Origin: Sphingobium baderi
GTDB lineage: Bacteria > Pseudomonadota > Alphaproteobacteria > Sphingomonadales > Sphingomonadaceae
Length of the DNA stretch: 64,000 nt
Assembly (NCBI RefSeq): GCF_001456115.1
Contig: NZ_CP013264.1
Span: forward strand, 2,932,501-2,996,500
Direction: 5' to 3'
The first letter of the stretch is position 1, and each line of letters begins with the position of its first letter. The notes under the pieces are model-generated. The model was not told where the DNA came from and searched no databases. It saw only the letters and a list, made by a program, of their open reading frames with translations. Below are positions 56,791-64,000 of this stretch, in pieces. Position numbers and translations under genes: made by a program.

Positions 56791-57927
56791 TCAGGAACCG
56801 TATATCTGATTGAGCTTGGCTGCTTCGCGGCCATAGTCCGCGTGATCGATCCATTTCGAGTAGTATCGGAACAGCATCGCCGCACTCTTGTGGCCAAGCT
56901 GGCGGGCGATATAGGCCGGGTTCACCCCGCCCATCAGCGCTGTCGTCGCGTAAGTGTGGCGCGTTTGATAGGCATCGCGGCTGCGGATGCCAAGCGCACG
57001 CAGCGCGGGATGGAAATAGAGTTTTCGCTGATCCTGCACATCCGGCCACGGCGCGTTTGTGACGGGGTTGATGAAGATCGGCGAATCGAGGCCCCGCATG
57101 AAGCTGTGTGCCTTCTGGCGTCGCAGCACGGCCATCATTCGCGGAGTGAGATCGACGTCGCGCACGGTCCTTGTCTTGGTCGATTTCTCCACAGCCCGGA
57201 CGCGGGCGCGCTCGACCCGGATAGACTGGCGTTTCCAGTCGACATCGCGCCACTGGACGACAATCTGCTCGCTGGGGCGCATGCCGGTCCCGAAAGCGAA
57301 CTCATACCAGTTCCAGACCTGCTCGTCGTAACGCTCGTGCATATAGGTGAGGATGTGTTCGGTTTCTTCCCGGTCGAACGGGTCCGGCTCGCGTTTCTGA
57401 TGCTTCTGGCTCTTGATCCGCTCCAGCGGCGAACGGTCGATCAATTCGTCATCCAGCGCCATCTCGAAGATACCGCGCAGCGGGATGACGTTGTTGTTGA
57501 TCGTCTTGCCGCTGACATGTTTCGCGCGATCGGCGATGATCTTCTTGATCTCGCTCGGCTTGATGCTCTTGAGTTGTCGATCACCGAAGGCCGGGGACCA
57601 GACATTGTTGATCGCCGACACATAGTCGGACATCGTCGATTTCTCGACTACGAGCGTTCCGAGCCACTCTTTCGCGTAAGTCTTGAATCCCGCATATTTG
57701 TTCCGGTCAGGTTTGGCATTACCCTTGGGGAACGTGCTTTCATAATCGAAGACGCCGAGATCGATTTCCTGATGGACACGGGCCATCAAGCGCTCGGTCG
57801 CCTTGATATTTGCGGATGTGGGCTGGAGCTGAAGCGTTTCGCGATAGAGCCGCCCATTCCAGCGGAAGCGGACGCGAATACAGCTTTTCAGCGGCTCGAC
57901 GCCAGTCCCTGGCCGTTTTCTACCCAT
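56791..57927 (-). CDS. Tyrosine-type site-specific integrase
   Basis: 378-residue phage-type integrase. The N-terminal arm/SAM-like domain (residues 1-190) includes YAGFKTYAKEWLGTLVVEKSTMSDY. The catalytic domain has the first arginine in FAFGTGMRPSEQIVVQWRDVDW, box II YQTRHTYATTAL (Tyr where many have His, before the second catalytic Arg), LGHKSAAMLFRYYSKW with His and the nucleophilic Tyr. ATG at 57927 gives MGRKRPGTG and overlaps the excisionase by 40 bases. It reads toward tRNA-Glu, the expected orientation. Confidence 0.93.
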   Translation of the reverse strand: MGRKRPGTGVEPLKSCIRVRFRWNGRLYRETLQLQPTSANIKATERLMARVHQEIDLGVFDYESTFPKGNAKPDRNKYAGFKTYAKEWLGTLVVEKSTMSDYVSAINNVWSPAFGDRQLKSIKPSEIKKIIADRAKHVSGKTINNNVIPLRGIFEMALDDELIDRSPLERIKSQKHQKREPDPFDREETEHILTYMHERYDEQVWNWYEFAFGTGMRPSEQIVVQWRDVDWKRQSIRVERARVRAVEKSTKTRTVRDVDLTPRMMAVLRRQKAHSFMRGLDSPIFINPVTNAPWPDVQDQRKLYFHPALRALGIRSRDAYQTRHTYATTALMGGVNPAYIARQLGHKSAAMLFRYYSKWIDHADYGREAAKLNQIYGS

Positions 57928-58091
57928 TTTTGGAAGCCTTCGAGGTCGATGCAGATGCTGCCATCGGGAGCGCGGCGATATTCGCGGCCCTGTATCCACA
58001 CGCCGTCGGCGATCTTTCGATAGACCGCCTTCTCGGTGTAGCCGGTCAGTTCGGCGAAGCGCTTGATGCGCACATAGCGCGTGCCCGTCAT
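57888..58091 (-). CDS. Excisionase-like DNA-binding protein
   Basis: 67-residue winged-helix protein of the AlpA/Xis type: RYVRIKRFAELTGYTEKAVYRKIADGVWIQGREYRRAPDGSICIDLEGFQKW. The helix-turn-helix and the wing with conserved W and Y positions are typical of excisionases. It starts upstream of, and overlaps, the integrase gene, so both are co-transcribed. Likely functions are DNA bending at the att site and control of integration direction. Confidence 0.85.
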   Translation of the reverse strand: MTGTRYVRIKRFAELTGYTEKAVYRKIADGVWIQGREYRRAPDGSICIDLEGFQKWVENGQGLASSR

Positions 58092-58449
58092 GACAGTGCT
58101 GCGGTTGAGGAGAGGAAGCCACGGACAGCTAACCGTCCGCTGCTTCCTCTCTCCTCCCCCTCCCTTCCCTTCCGGCCGATCTGCGATGACCGCATAGTCG
58201 GCCGACCAAGCTCGGCAGGCGCTCGCGAACGCGGGTCTGGATAGTTCTCACAGAAATGGCGCATGGATCGCTGACCCGTTGGGCAGCGCAAGCAGGCCAT
58301 GACGCGACGTCAGTCTAGCATTTCCGGGGCGGCACCCAAAGGAGCCAAAATCGCACTTTCAGGCATCGATTTGCCGGATATTCAAATTTCTGTCTTCCTG
58401 ATGCCTTCAGCAGTAATTTTCCTGAGATGTTGCGCCCAATACCGGCACA
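58092..58449. other. Upstream region of xis/int with a large inverted repeat
   Basis: A 358-bp gene-free stretch. Near its left end AGAGGAAGC at 58111-58119 pairs with GCTTCCTCT at 58142-58150, with an inner CGGAC/GTCCG pair, forming a 40-bp stem-loop just 20 bases upstream of the excisionase start. The rest, up to the pldA stop, shows no gene, further repeat or obvious RNA. Confidence 0.6.
58111..58150. repeat. Interrupted palindrome upstream of excisionase
   Basis: Perfect 9-bp outer arms and perfect 5-bp inner arms (CGGAC 58122-58126, GTCCG 58135-58139) around AGCTAACC. It could be an attenuator hairpin in the xis-int leader, a regulator site, or a transfer-origin-like structure. Confidence 0.55.
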
Positions 58450-59691
58450 CTACCGCACTAAAGCCACGCCGATCCTGAGACGCGTCGCATGGCGGTCATA
58501 GTCGAGCAGATTCTCGCCATAGCCGACGAAGGACTGCGCAAAGAGGTAGAAATCCGGGCCGCCGTTCCACAGGCGCGGCAATGGATAGGACAGATCAGCG
58601 TTGAGCGCGGCCTTGCCCGACCGGGGATTGAACCGCGTGGCCGTGGACAGCCGAAGTCCGTCATCCTTCCCGAGTTCGACGAACAGCCCGGTATGTCCAC
58701 GATAGCGCACGATATCAGGATTATCGGACTTGTCGCCGATATAGACAGAGAGCCGTGGCGCCACGCTCAGCCGATACCCGCCACCAAGCGACACCGCCGC
58801 CATCGGCGCCACATAGAGGCTATTGATGCTGCGCGATTCCAGGCCGTCTCGCCCGTTGGACTCGTGACGAATGCCCACCTGCGCTGCCAGCGTGATCCCG
58901 TTGTCGAGCCTGGTGGATGGCGTGATGTAGATGATTTCTGGCTGAAAATCGATATTGCGGAACGGCGAGGAACGTCCACCGAGATCCCAGAACATTCTCT
59001 GGGTATAGGCGAAGTGCAGGCCCTCGGGCTCCCTGCCGGCTGCGCGGGAACCGAACAGCTTGTATTTGAAGCTGATCTGGATGCGCGCGTCGCTGTTGGT
59101 GCCGGGGCCATACACCGCATAGATGGGCTCGTAGGCTGCCAGGTTGGCGAGGAAGGCGTTGCCGGCCGCCTTGTCCGTGGGCGGCGCTGCAGGCGGGCTT
59201 TCGGGGGATGGAACGCCTGTTGCTTCCTGGTCGGCCAATCGAACCGTGTCCGACCGCGTCAGACGCACGGCCTGCGTCGACCATGCCGGAACAGAGAGCA
59301 AGGCGTCTTCCCGGACTTCGCCGGGCGGCATGCGATAGCGCGCCTCCGCAAATCCGTGGGCGGCGACTGTGATGTTCGCGGGTGTATCGGCGGATCGCAT
59401 CAGGATGATCGTTCTCTCGCCCTCGGAGCCATCGATTCGTGCCTCGGTTCGGTCGGGAAGCGTGATGCTGTCCTCGGTATCGTCGGGATTTAGGAGGCGC
59501 AGTTCCACCAGGGTGTCAGCTTGCCCCTCCTTACTCGTGGTTCCGCGCAGCAGGACCTCCATGCCGGCAGCCATGGCCGTGCCGGGCACTGCGAGGAGCA
59601 GCGGCGCAAGGGAGAGGACAACAGTGCTACGCAGGGATGTGATTGTCCGCTCGGATTGGCGCTGTCGCGCGTCAGACTGGCAATTGGGCAT
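58450..59691 (-). CDS. pldA: Outer membrane phospholipase A (PldA/OMPLA)
   Basis: 413-residue outer-membrane phospholipase. An N-terminal signal (LRSTVVLSLAPLLLAVPGTAM) and a periplasmic beta-rich stretch precede the barrel. The catalytic triad matches OMPLA: H276, S278 and N290 in RHESNGRDGLESRSINSLYV, with the same His-Ser-Asn spacing as the E. coli enzyme. ATG at 59691 follows GAGG and overlaps the tetR stop by 20 bases, so pldA lies in an operon under that regulator. The C-terminus ends in VALVR without a terminal aromatic residue, unusual for a porin-like barrel. Confidence 0.88.
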   Translation of the reverse strand: MPNCQSDARQRQSERTITSLRSTVVLSLAPLLLAVPGTAMAAGMEVLLRGTTSKEGQADTLVELRLLNPDDTEDSITLPDRTEARIDGSEGERTIILMRSADTPANITVAAHGFAEARYRMPPGEVREDALLSVPAWSTQAVRLTRSDTVRLADQEATGVPSPESPPAAPPTDKAAGNAFLANLAAYEPIYAVYGPGTNSDARIQISFKYKLFGSRAAGREPEGLHFAYTQRMFWDLGGRSSPFRNIDFQPEIIYITPSTRLDNGITLAAQVGIRHESNGRDGLESRSINSLYVAPMAAVSLGGGYRLSVAPRLSVYIGDKSDNPDIVRYRGHTGLFVELGKDDGLRLSTATRFNPRSGKAALNADLSYPLPRLWNGGPDFYLFAQSFVGYGENLLDYDRHATRLRIGVALVR

Positions 59692-60355
59692 GATCTTCCT
59701 CATGGCGTGCGCGATAGTCCTGCCCGGCGGCGTGCAGGCCAGCGAGCGCGAAGCGATGCAGATGGTCCGCCAGCGTCCGGCGATTGATCCGCAATATGTC
59801 CCTGCCGGGCGCGGGTAGATTGTTCCCGGCGACAAGCAGCATGGCGCATGGTGCGGCCACGCTGATCAGGCAGCAGAGCAGTTCCGGCGCGCCGATGGGT
59901 ATCCCGCTCACGTCGCTCAATATCCGCAGCGCGACCCGAAGCTTGGGCGGCGCTTCCTCGTCGCGCAGGACCGAAAAATGCGCGGACGGCGCCGCAAGTT
60001 CCCGAACCAGCACGGCAGTACTCCAATGCGAGGACCCGGCGAGGCGGCCGACGATGGCATCGAGCAGCGTGCCAAGCTTTTCTTCGGGCATCGCCTGGCT
60101 TGCAGATATCTGCTCGAGTTCCTCAAGCCGTACAAACCGTCGATGCGCCTCGACCAGCACGGTCCGGTAGAGGCCATCGCGGTTGCCGAAATGATAGTTG
60201 ATCGAGGCAAGATCGACTTCCGCCTTCGCGGCGATTGCCTTGCTCGTGGTCGAGGCCAGCCCTTGCGATGCGAACAATGTGCCAGCGCTTTCCAATATAC
60301 GCGCGCGGGTCGCCGCACCGTCCGACCGGGGGCCTCGGAGGGGTTTGCCATTCAT
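59672..60355 (-). CDS. TetR family regulator (CecR-like C-terminal domain)
   Basis: 227-residue TetR regulator. The N-terminal helix-turn-helix is TRARILESAGTLFASQGLASTTSKAIAAKAEVDLASINYHFGNRDGLYR. The C-terminal part resembles the CecR/YbiH domain (LLDAIVGRLAGSSHW, LCCLISVAAPCAML). E. coli CecR controls the ybhG-ybhFSR exporter; here the divergent gene is a ybhG-like membrane fusion protein, so the regulatory pairing seems ancestral. It also overlaps pldA. Confidence 0.9.
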   Translation of the reverse strand: MNGKPLRGPRSDGAATRARILESAGTLFASQGLASTTSKAIAAKAEVDLASINYHFGNRDGLYRTVLVEAHRRFVRLEELEQISASQAMPEEKLGTLLDAIVGRLAGSSHWSTAVLVRELAAPSAHFSVLRDEEAPPKLRVALRILSDVSGIPIGAPELLCCLISVAAPCAMLLVAGNNLPAPGRDILRINRRTLADHLHRFALAGLHAAGQDYRARHEEDHAQLPV

Positions 60356-60458
60356 GATTTGCTCTTGAACCGGATCGGATTGTAGGACAAGTCGAACATT
60401 AAATCTGATTTAGACTAAGATTCTTTTCGCCGCAGTCCTCACCGTCCGGAGTCGTCAC

Positions 60459-61160
60459 ATGCACAATCGCACCCTTGGTATCCTCGGCATGGCCGCACTG
60501 GCGCTGAGTGGGTGTGGCGGGAAAGATGCCGGCAAGACCGAGCTTGTCCTTCAGGGCAATGTCGATGTGCGGCAGGTCTCGCTCGCGTTCGAGGACAGCG
60601 GCCGCGTCGCGCAAGTGCGGGCGGAGGAAGGGGACAGCGTGAAGGCGGGAAGCATCCTAGCCACGCTCGATACCGTGTCGCTCAACCTGCAGGCAGAGGA
60701 AGCCAGAGCACAGGGCGAGGTGCAGCGGCAGAATCTGTTGCGCCTGCGCAATGGCTCGCGGCCCGAGGAAATTGCCCAGGCCCAGGCGCGCCTGACGTCG
60801 GCGGAAGCCGAGGCAGCGCGTGCCGAGGGTGACCTGACGCGTCTGCGCGGGATCGCCGCCTCGACCCAGGGGCGCGGCGTCAGCGCACAGGATGTCGATC
60901 ATGCCAGCAAGACGGCCCTGGCGGCGCGCGCCAGGGCGCGCGAGCAGGCCGAAGCGCTCCGTCTCGCCCGGCGTGGCCCGCGGGCCGAAGATGTCGCGGG
61001 CGGCGAAGCGCAGGTGAAGGCCGCGCAGGCGCAAGTAGCGCTGCTCCAGCACCGGATCGACCAGGGCGTGCTGCGCGCGCCGGTCGATGGCGTGGTGCGC
61101 GCGGGCCGCGTTCGACCTCGCCTCGGCGCGCTATCGGGGCGGGGTCATTACCTGGCTTGA
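60459..61160 (+). pseudogene. HlyD/YbhG-like membrane fusion protein, truncated
   Basis: The first about 210 residues are a good membrane fusion protein: lipobox-type signal (GMAALALSGC), a biotinyl-lipoyl half (VLQGNVDVRQVSLAFEDSGRV, GDSVKAGSILATLDT) and a long Ala/Arg/Glu hairpin, returning to the lipoyl domain at LRAPVDGVVRAG. At about 61105 the frame runs into unrelated sequence (RVRPRLGALSGRGHYLA) and stops. In another frame the DNA then encodes the tail of an outer-membrane efflux protein. The C-terminal beta-barrel half is missing. Deletion is therefore the likely cause. Confidence 0.8.
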
Positions 61161-61287
61161 TGTGATCGACAGCCAGCGCACGATGCTGCAGGCGTCGCGC
61201 GATCTGGCGGACAGCAATGGGCGCCTCGGAACCCGCTATGCCGCGCTCAACAAGGCGGTCGGTAACGCATCGGCAAACGGCAACTGA
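61102..61287 (+). pseudogene. C-terminal remnant of a TolC/OprM-like outer-membrane efflux protein
   Basis: About 60 codons in a different frame from the upstream hlyD remnant: RAAFDLASARYRGGVITWLDVIDSQRTML then LGTRYAALNKAVGNA. This is the last helical repeat of the outer-membrane efflux (NodT/OprM) family. The whole rest of the gene and, presumably, intervening ABC transporter genes have been deleted. It has no proper start of its own. Confidence 0.75.
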
Positions 61288-61367
61288 AACGAATTGAGTG
61301 CTGCCCTGGAAGTGGCGATCGGCCAAGCCATGGTGGTGCGGTCGATGTTCATCAGCGAGAGGCGTTG

Positions 61368-62036
61368 TCAGGGTGCTTGCCGGGCGCGCGCCGCGATACG
61401 CTTGCGGGCCATGCCGATATGCTTGACCGGCGCAGCTTCGATGCCGCGCTCTTCGTTGGATCGATGATCGACGCGGACATCATATCCCGGCGCCGCAAAC
61501 GTGTCGTTCAGGACCCTCGCCCAGGCGGCACGGATTTCGAGCAGCTTCCCGCGGCTGTTCCATTCGCGCGGTTTCTGGCCGAACAGCCCGTCGACGATCG
61601 GACGGGTCGGTATCAGCAGATAGCCATGATGGCGCTTGCCCCTGGGCGTATCGCCCATCTCGATCAGCGTCAGATCGGCGGCAAAGTCCGCGACGCAAAA
61701 TATCTCGCTGGCGAAACGCCGCAGAACCTCGATCGACGCCGGCAGGTCCAGTTCATCGGGCAGCGCGACATCGAACTGCTTGGCGAGTTGCGCATCCTTG
61801 CGGATTTCGGCTGCTTCCAATGCGTTCCAGAAACACTCGCGATCCTCCCACTGCGCGGGGGCCCCGGACGGCAGTATCAGCGCCGACCAGGCAACCGCCC
61901 GCTTGTTCGCGAAATTGGAAAACCGGCCGTAGCGCTCATCGTACAGGCGGCAGCTGTTTTGCCATGCCGCGGCCGCGACGATGCTGCGCCCGGCGCCGCG
62001 GCTGATGATATCCACATGGAAATGAAAGATCGCCAT
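61368..62036 (-). CDS. MobA/MobL-family relaxase-like protein with altered HUH motif
   Basis: 222-residue protein resembling the MobA/MobL (TraA-N) relaxase domain. It starts MAIFHFHVDIISRGAGRSIVAAAAW, then shows FSNFANKRAVAWSALILP and RKDAQLAKQFDVALP. The usual motif III H-x-H appears as HHGYLLI in GKRHHGYLLIPTR, so the second metal-binding histidine is replaced by tyrosine. It lacks the C-terminal helicase or extension domains. A strong AGGAGG precedes the ATG at 62036. Downstream of an XRE gene. It may be a non-nicking DNA-binding protein or a degenerate relaxase. Confidence 0.75.
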   Translation of the reverse strand: MAIFHFHVDIISRGAGRSIVAAAAWQNSCRLYDERYGRFSNFANKRAVAWSALILPSGAPAQWEDRECFWNALEAAEIRKDAQLAKQFDVALPDELDLPASIEVLRRFASEIFCVADFAADLTLIEMGDTPRGKRHHGYLLIPTRPIVDGLFGQKPREWNSRGKLLEIRAAWARVLNDTFAAPGYDVRVDHRSNEERGIEAAPVKHIGMARKRIAARARQAP

Positions 62037-62082
62037 CTTTTCCTCCTGTCCCGGCGTCACGCCCGAACCGGACCGTCAATTT

Positions 62083-62499
62083 TCATGACTGGTCCTTCCC
62101 GTCGTCCCGCGACCATTCGGGCGAGAGGTCCTGTTTCAATCCGGTGATCACCGCGTCCGAGATCGCCTCGATGCACTTGCGCTCGATGTAGGCGAGGTCG
62201 CCGTGGATCAGTTGCCGCGGGAACCGCATGCGTTGGCCCGCATAGAGGACGGGCAGCGCGATATGCGCGGTCGATGCACCGAGCCGGAGCATTGCGATCA
62301 GATGATCCTCCAGCCTTATCCCCGGATCGCCGGACTCGATCGCGCGATACCAGCGCAGGCTTCCGCCCATTTCGGTGGCGACCTCCAGTTGCGTGAAACC
62401 GAGCGCCTTTCGCGCCTGCCTGATCTTTTCGCCGGAGAGCTTCTTGAGTTCCTTGAAGATCGACAGGTCGACGTCGGCGAATTTTCCATCGGATGCCAT
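62083..62499 (-). CDS. XRE family helix-turn-helix regulator
   Basis: 138-residue regulator with a central HTH_XRE domain (IRQARKALGFTQLEVATEMGGSLRWYRAIESGDPG, about residues 32-66) and a C-terminal helical region of about 70 residues without a recognised domain. ATG at 62499 follows GGAGGAAGG; longer frames are rejected. It is divergent from the small exported protein and dsbC operon, so it probably represses the conjugation promoters and itself. Confidence 0.85.
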   Translation of the reverse strand: MASDGKFADVDLSIFKELKKLSGEKIRQARKALGFTQLEVATEMGGSLRWYRAIESGDPGIRLEDHLIAMLRLGASTAHIALPVLYAGQRMRFPRQLIHGDLAYIERKCIEAISDAVITGLKQDLSPEWSRDDGKDQS

Positions 62500-62950
62500 A
62501 TGTCCTTCCTCCCCGGTTCGGCCCGTCGGGCTCTGTGGGTTATCCGGCGAAGGTAGAATCGCGAAGCGGTCGGCATCAAGAATAGATGCCGATGATTTTA
62601 GAGGAATATTTCTGCTCATTTGCAACGGATGCGCGTGCATATTTATTTTCTGACGCGCGTAATGGGCAGATAATTTTCCTTTTCCTCCATATCGGATCAT
62701 TCAGGAACTTTATTGCCGAACCGGCACCGGATCAGGCCATGTGATCCCGAAAGCGAACTTATAAGGCTAAGTTCGTATATTTACGGCTAATATCGCCATT
62801 TCAGGCACCCTGCTGCCGGGGCCTGTTGCAATCCCCTTCGTTTCAAATCACTCAGATCGGGTTCCGAGGATTCAAGTCGAATCGGACCTGATACTTCGGA
62901 CTGGTAAATATTCATCAACCATGGCGCGGGGCGCCAACATGGAGTCGTGC
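62500..62950. promoter_or_regulatory. Divergent promoter region of XRE and conjugation-type operon
   Basis: A 451-bp intergenic region, AT-rich relative to the element. CGAACTTA at 62754-62761 and TAAGTTCG at 62768-62775 form a perfect 8-bp inverted repeat with 6-bp spacer. GGCTAA occurs at 62765-62770 and 62785-62790, 20 bp apart, on the same helix face. These are plausible operators for the XRE protein. No additional gene is seen. Confidence 0.5.
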
Positions 62951-63256
62951 ATGATGCCGATTGCCAAAGCGATGACGGCTGCCCTGGGCACACTGATCGC
63001 CACGACGACAGCCTGTGCCGGACCCGGCGGACATGGCCGACAGGCCAGTATCACGCCGACCGCCGAACGGCCGCGCATCGTGGTGGCGACGGTCGATGGG
63101 TTCGTTCTGCGCGTCGCCGCGACGAACCGGACGGAGCCGGCGCCCGCATCCTTCACTGCCAATCACATCCCGGTGGGCTCGGGCACGCATATCGATGCGC
63201 GCCTGCTCTCCCGCCCTGCCAGCACTCTTCAGGAGACTTCGCATGCGCATCCGTAA
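62951..63256 (+). CDS. Small exported hypothetical protein upstream of dsbC
   Basis: 101 residues with a signal peptide (MPIAKAMTAALGTLIATTTA, cleavage probably after ACA). The mature part contains ERPRIVVATVDGFVLRVAATNR and has no family that I recognise. The ATG at 62951 is preceded by GGAG; ATG at 62954, 62939 or 62921 are alternatives. It overlaps dsbC by 14 bases, implying co-translation. The context suggests a role linked to a type IV secretion or pilus system, but no known Tra protein was recognised. Confidence 0.6.
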   Translation: MMPIAKAMTAALGTLIATTTACAGPGGHGRQASITPTAERPRIVVATVDGFVLRVAATNRTEPAPASFTANHIPVGSGTHIDARLLSRPASTLQETSHAHP

Positions 63257-64000
63257 GTTCGCCGCCTCGCTCGGGGCGAGCGTCCCCGCCCTGCCCCTGC
63301 TGCTGGCCGCCCAGGGCGCAGCGTTCGCGCAAGCCGCCGACCCGCTTACGGCCACGGCGCGCGATGCCGAAAACGAATTGCGGCAGACCTTCGTCAATCT
63401 GCAATTCGAGGATTTCGGGCCGGCGCCCGTCAAGGGCCCGATCTACCAGGCGACGGCAGGCGGCCGCATCATCTATTATGCGCCTGACAGCGAGCATCTG
63501 CTGTTCGCGGAGATCTACGACCGCAACGGCCAGAACCTTACCGCGCTGGCGCAGAACGCCGCTTCAGCGAAGAAACTCGCCGGGATCGACATTGACAAGG
63601 CGCTAGCGATCGGTCCGGCGGGCGCGCCCACGGTTGTCGAATTCACCGATCCCGACTGCCCCTACTGCCGCGCGCTCGACCGTTTCTGGGCCGCGAAGGC
63701 CGCTGAAGGCAAGCCGGTACGGCGCCTGATCTTCTTCGTCTCCGGCATCCACGCCGAGGCCGCCGCCAAGGCGGAGCATGTCCTTTGCTCGCCGGACAAG
63801 GAAGCGGCGTTCAAGGCGATCTACGCCGGAGCCGCGCCGACACCTCTGCGCACATGCGCGGAGGGCAAGGCCAGGGTCGAGGCGCATGCCGGAATCGTCG
63901 GCAAGACCGGCATCACCGGCACGCCGACCCTGATCGCGGACGGACAGATGATTTCCGGGTTCCGGCAGGCCGAGATCGAGGCGTTCCTCGACGGCAAGAA
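63243..64000 (+). CDS. dsbC: DsbC-like thiol:disulfide isomerase (3' end cut by window edge)
   Basis: The first 252 residues of a periplasmic disulfide isomerase of the DsbC/DsbG type. Signal peptide (to about AFAQ, residue 30), an N-terminal dimerisation domain (residues 35-110), then a thioredoxin domain with C139-P-Y-C142 in FTDPDCPYCRALDRF and the cis-proline loop GITGTPTLIADG. Standalone dsbC genes of this type are a fixed part of F-type conjugative transfer operons, where they fold cysteine-rich pilus proteins. This gene points rightward into the unseen part of the element. Confidence 0.88.
   Translation, partial: MRIRKFAASLGASVPALPLLLAAQGAAFAQAADPLTATARDAENELRQTFVNLQFEDFGPAPVKGPIYQATAGGRIIYYAPDSEHLLFAEIYDRNGQNLTALAQNAASAKKLAGIDIDKALAIGPAGAPTVVEFTDPDCPYCRALDRFWAAKAAEGKPVRRLIFFVSGIHAEAAAKAEHVLCSPDKEAAFKAIYAGAAPTPLRTCAEGKARVEAHAGIVGKTGITGTPTLIADGQMISGFRQAEIEAFLDGK

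Larger units (their letters stand above)
56507..64000. mobile_element. Integrative element at tRNA-Glu (left end; right end outside window)
   Basis: Evidence for integration: a tyrosine integrase pointing at the tRNA 209 bases away, an overlapping excisionase, repeated GTGGCAC arm-like sites between them, a MobA/MobL-type protein with an XRE regulator, a DsbC gene with leader gene typical of conjugation operons, and a deletion-scarred efflux remnant. No second copy of the tRNA 3' sequence is visible to 64000, so the right att site lies beyond the window. Size and conjugation proficiency are unknown. Confidence 0.7.

Noticed and set aside
57928..58122. Longer integrase start
   Set aside because: The added residues read through the excisionase gene in another frame and have no domain.
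56582..64000. Second copy of the tRNA-Glu 3' end (att site)
   Set aside because: I looked for the T-arm sequence and its 3' neighbour to the right edge and saw no copy, so the other att site must lie outside the window.

Overview
The window is a high-GC chromosomal segment that most likely comes from a sphingomonad (Alphaproteobacteria, Sphingomonadaceae, Sphingobium/Sphingomonas-like). The evidence is a GcrA-type cell-cycle regulator, a paired b/b' F0 ATP synthase arrangement, an alphaproteobacterial housekeeping gene set (parC, parE, rarA, recO, radC, uvrC, leuB-metZ-apaG, purC/purS/purQ) and sphingomonad-type extragenic palindromes. The genus is inferred from gene content and was not tested by a search.

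Layout. 1-5.3 kb (minus strand): 3'-truncated RNase R, tRNA-Thr, a DWSGA-motif protein coupled to rarA, and a GT4 glycosyltransferase. 5.4-14.6 kb: small TUDOR-like, MOSC, glycine-zipper, EVE, 2OG-Fe oxygenase, FolB, GNAT, DUF1285, Nudix and CCA-transferase genes, then a GGDEF-EAL protein. A gene-poor, lower-GC stretch at 6.4-7.2 kb carries a cluster of DnaA-box-like sequences. 14.7-21.3 kb: parC, divergent from a trehalose cluster (otsB, GH15 hydrolase, otsA) that ends in an overlooked 40-residue membrane peptide. 21.4-24 kb: purC, a TauE/SafE transporter, purS, purQ. 24.2-30.8 kb: a minus-strand surface polysaccharide locus (ABC-2 permease, wecB, wecC, wza-like, BY-kinase) without glycosyltransferases. 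30.9-35.1 kb: gcrA, parE and a serine hydrolase. 35.1-41.3 kb: a long minus-strand run (CoA transferase, recO, leuB, metZ, apaG, LysR, SnoaL-like). 41.4-51 kb: LysR, uvrC, the F0 ATP synthase operon and a YdbL-YnbE-YdbH envelope operon. 51-56.4 kb: radC, rhlE, an FAD oxidase, sapC, and a strongly structured candidate small RNA.

From tRNA-Glu(CTC) at 56.5 kb to the right edge the window enters an integrated mobile element. It has a tyrosine integrase and overlapping excisionase at the tRNA, repeated arm-like sites, a TetR-PldA cargo pair, a deletion-fused efflux remnant (membrane fusion protein joined to the tail of an outer-membrane efflux protein), an XRE regulator with a MobA/MobL-like protein, and the start of a conjugation-type operon with DsbC. 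The right end of the element lies outside the window.

No CRISPR array, complete insertion sequence, rRNA gene or recognisable defence island was seen. The least expected items are the DnaA-box cluster, the structured RNA downstream of sapC, the GH15 gene with no canonical start codon ahead of its apparent conserved N-terminus, the MobL-like protein with an altered HUH motif, and the efflux deletion scar.
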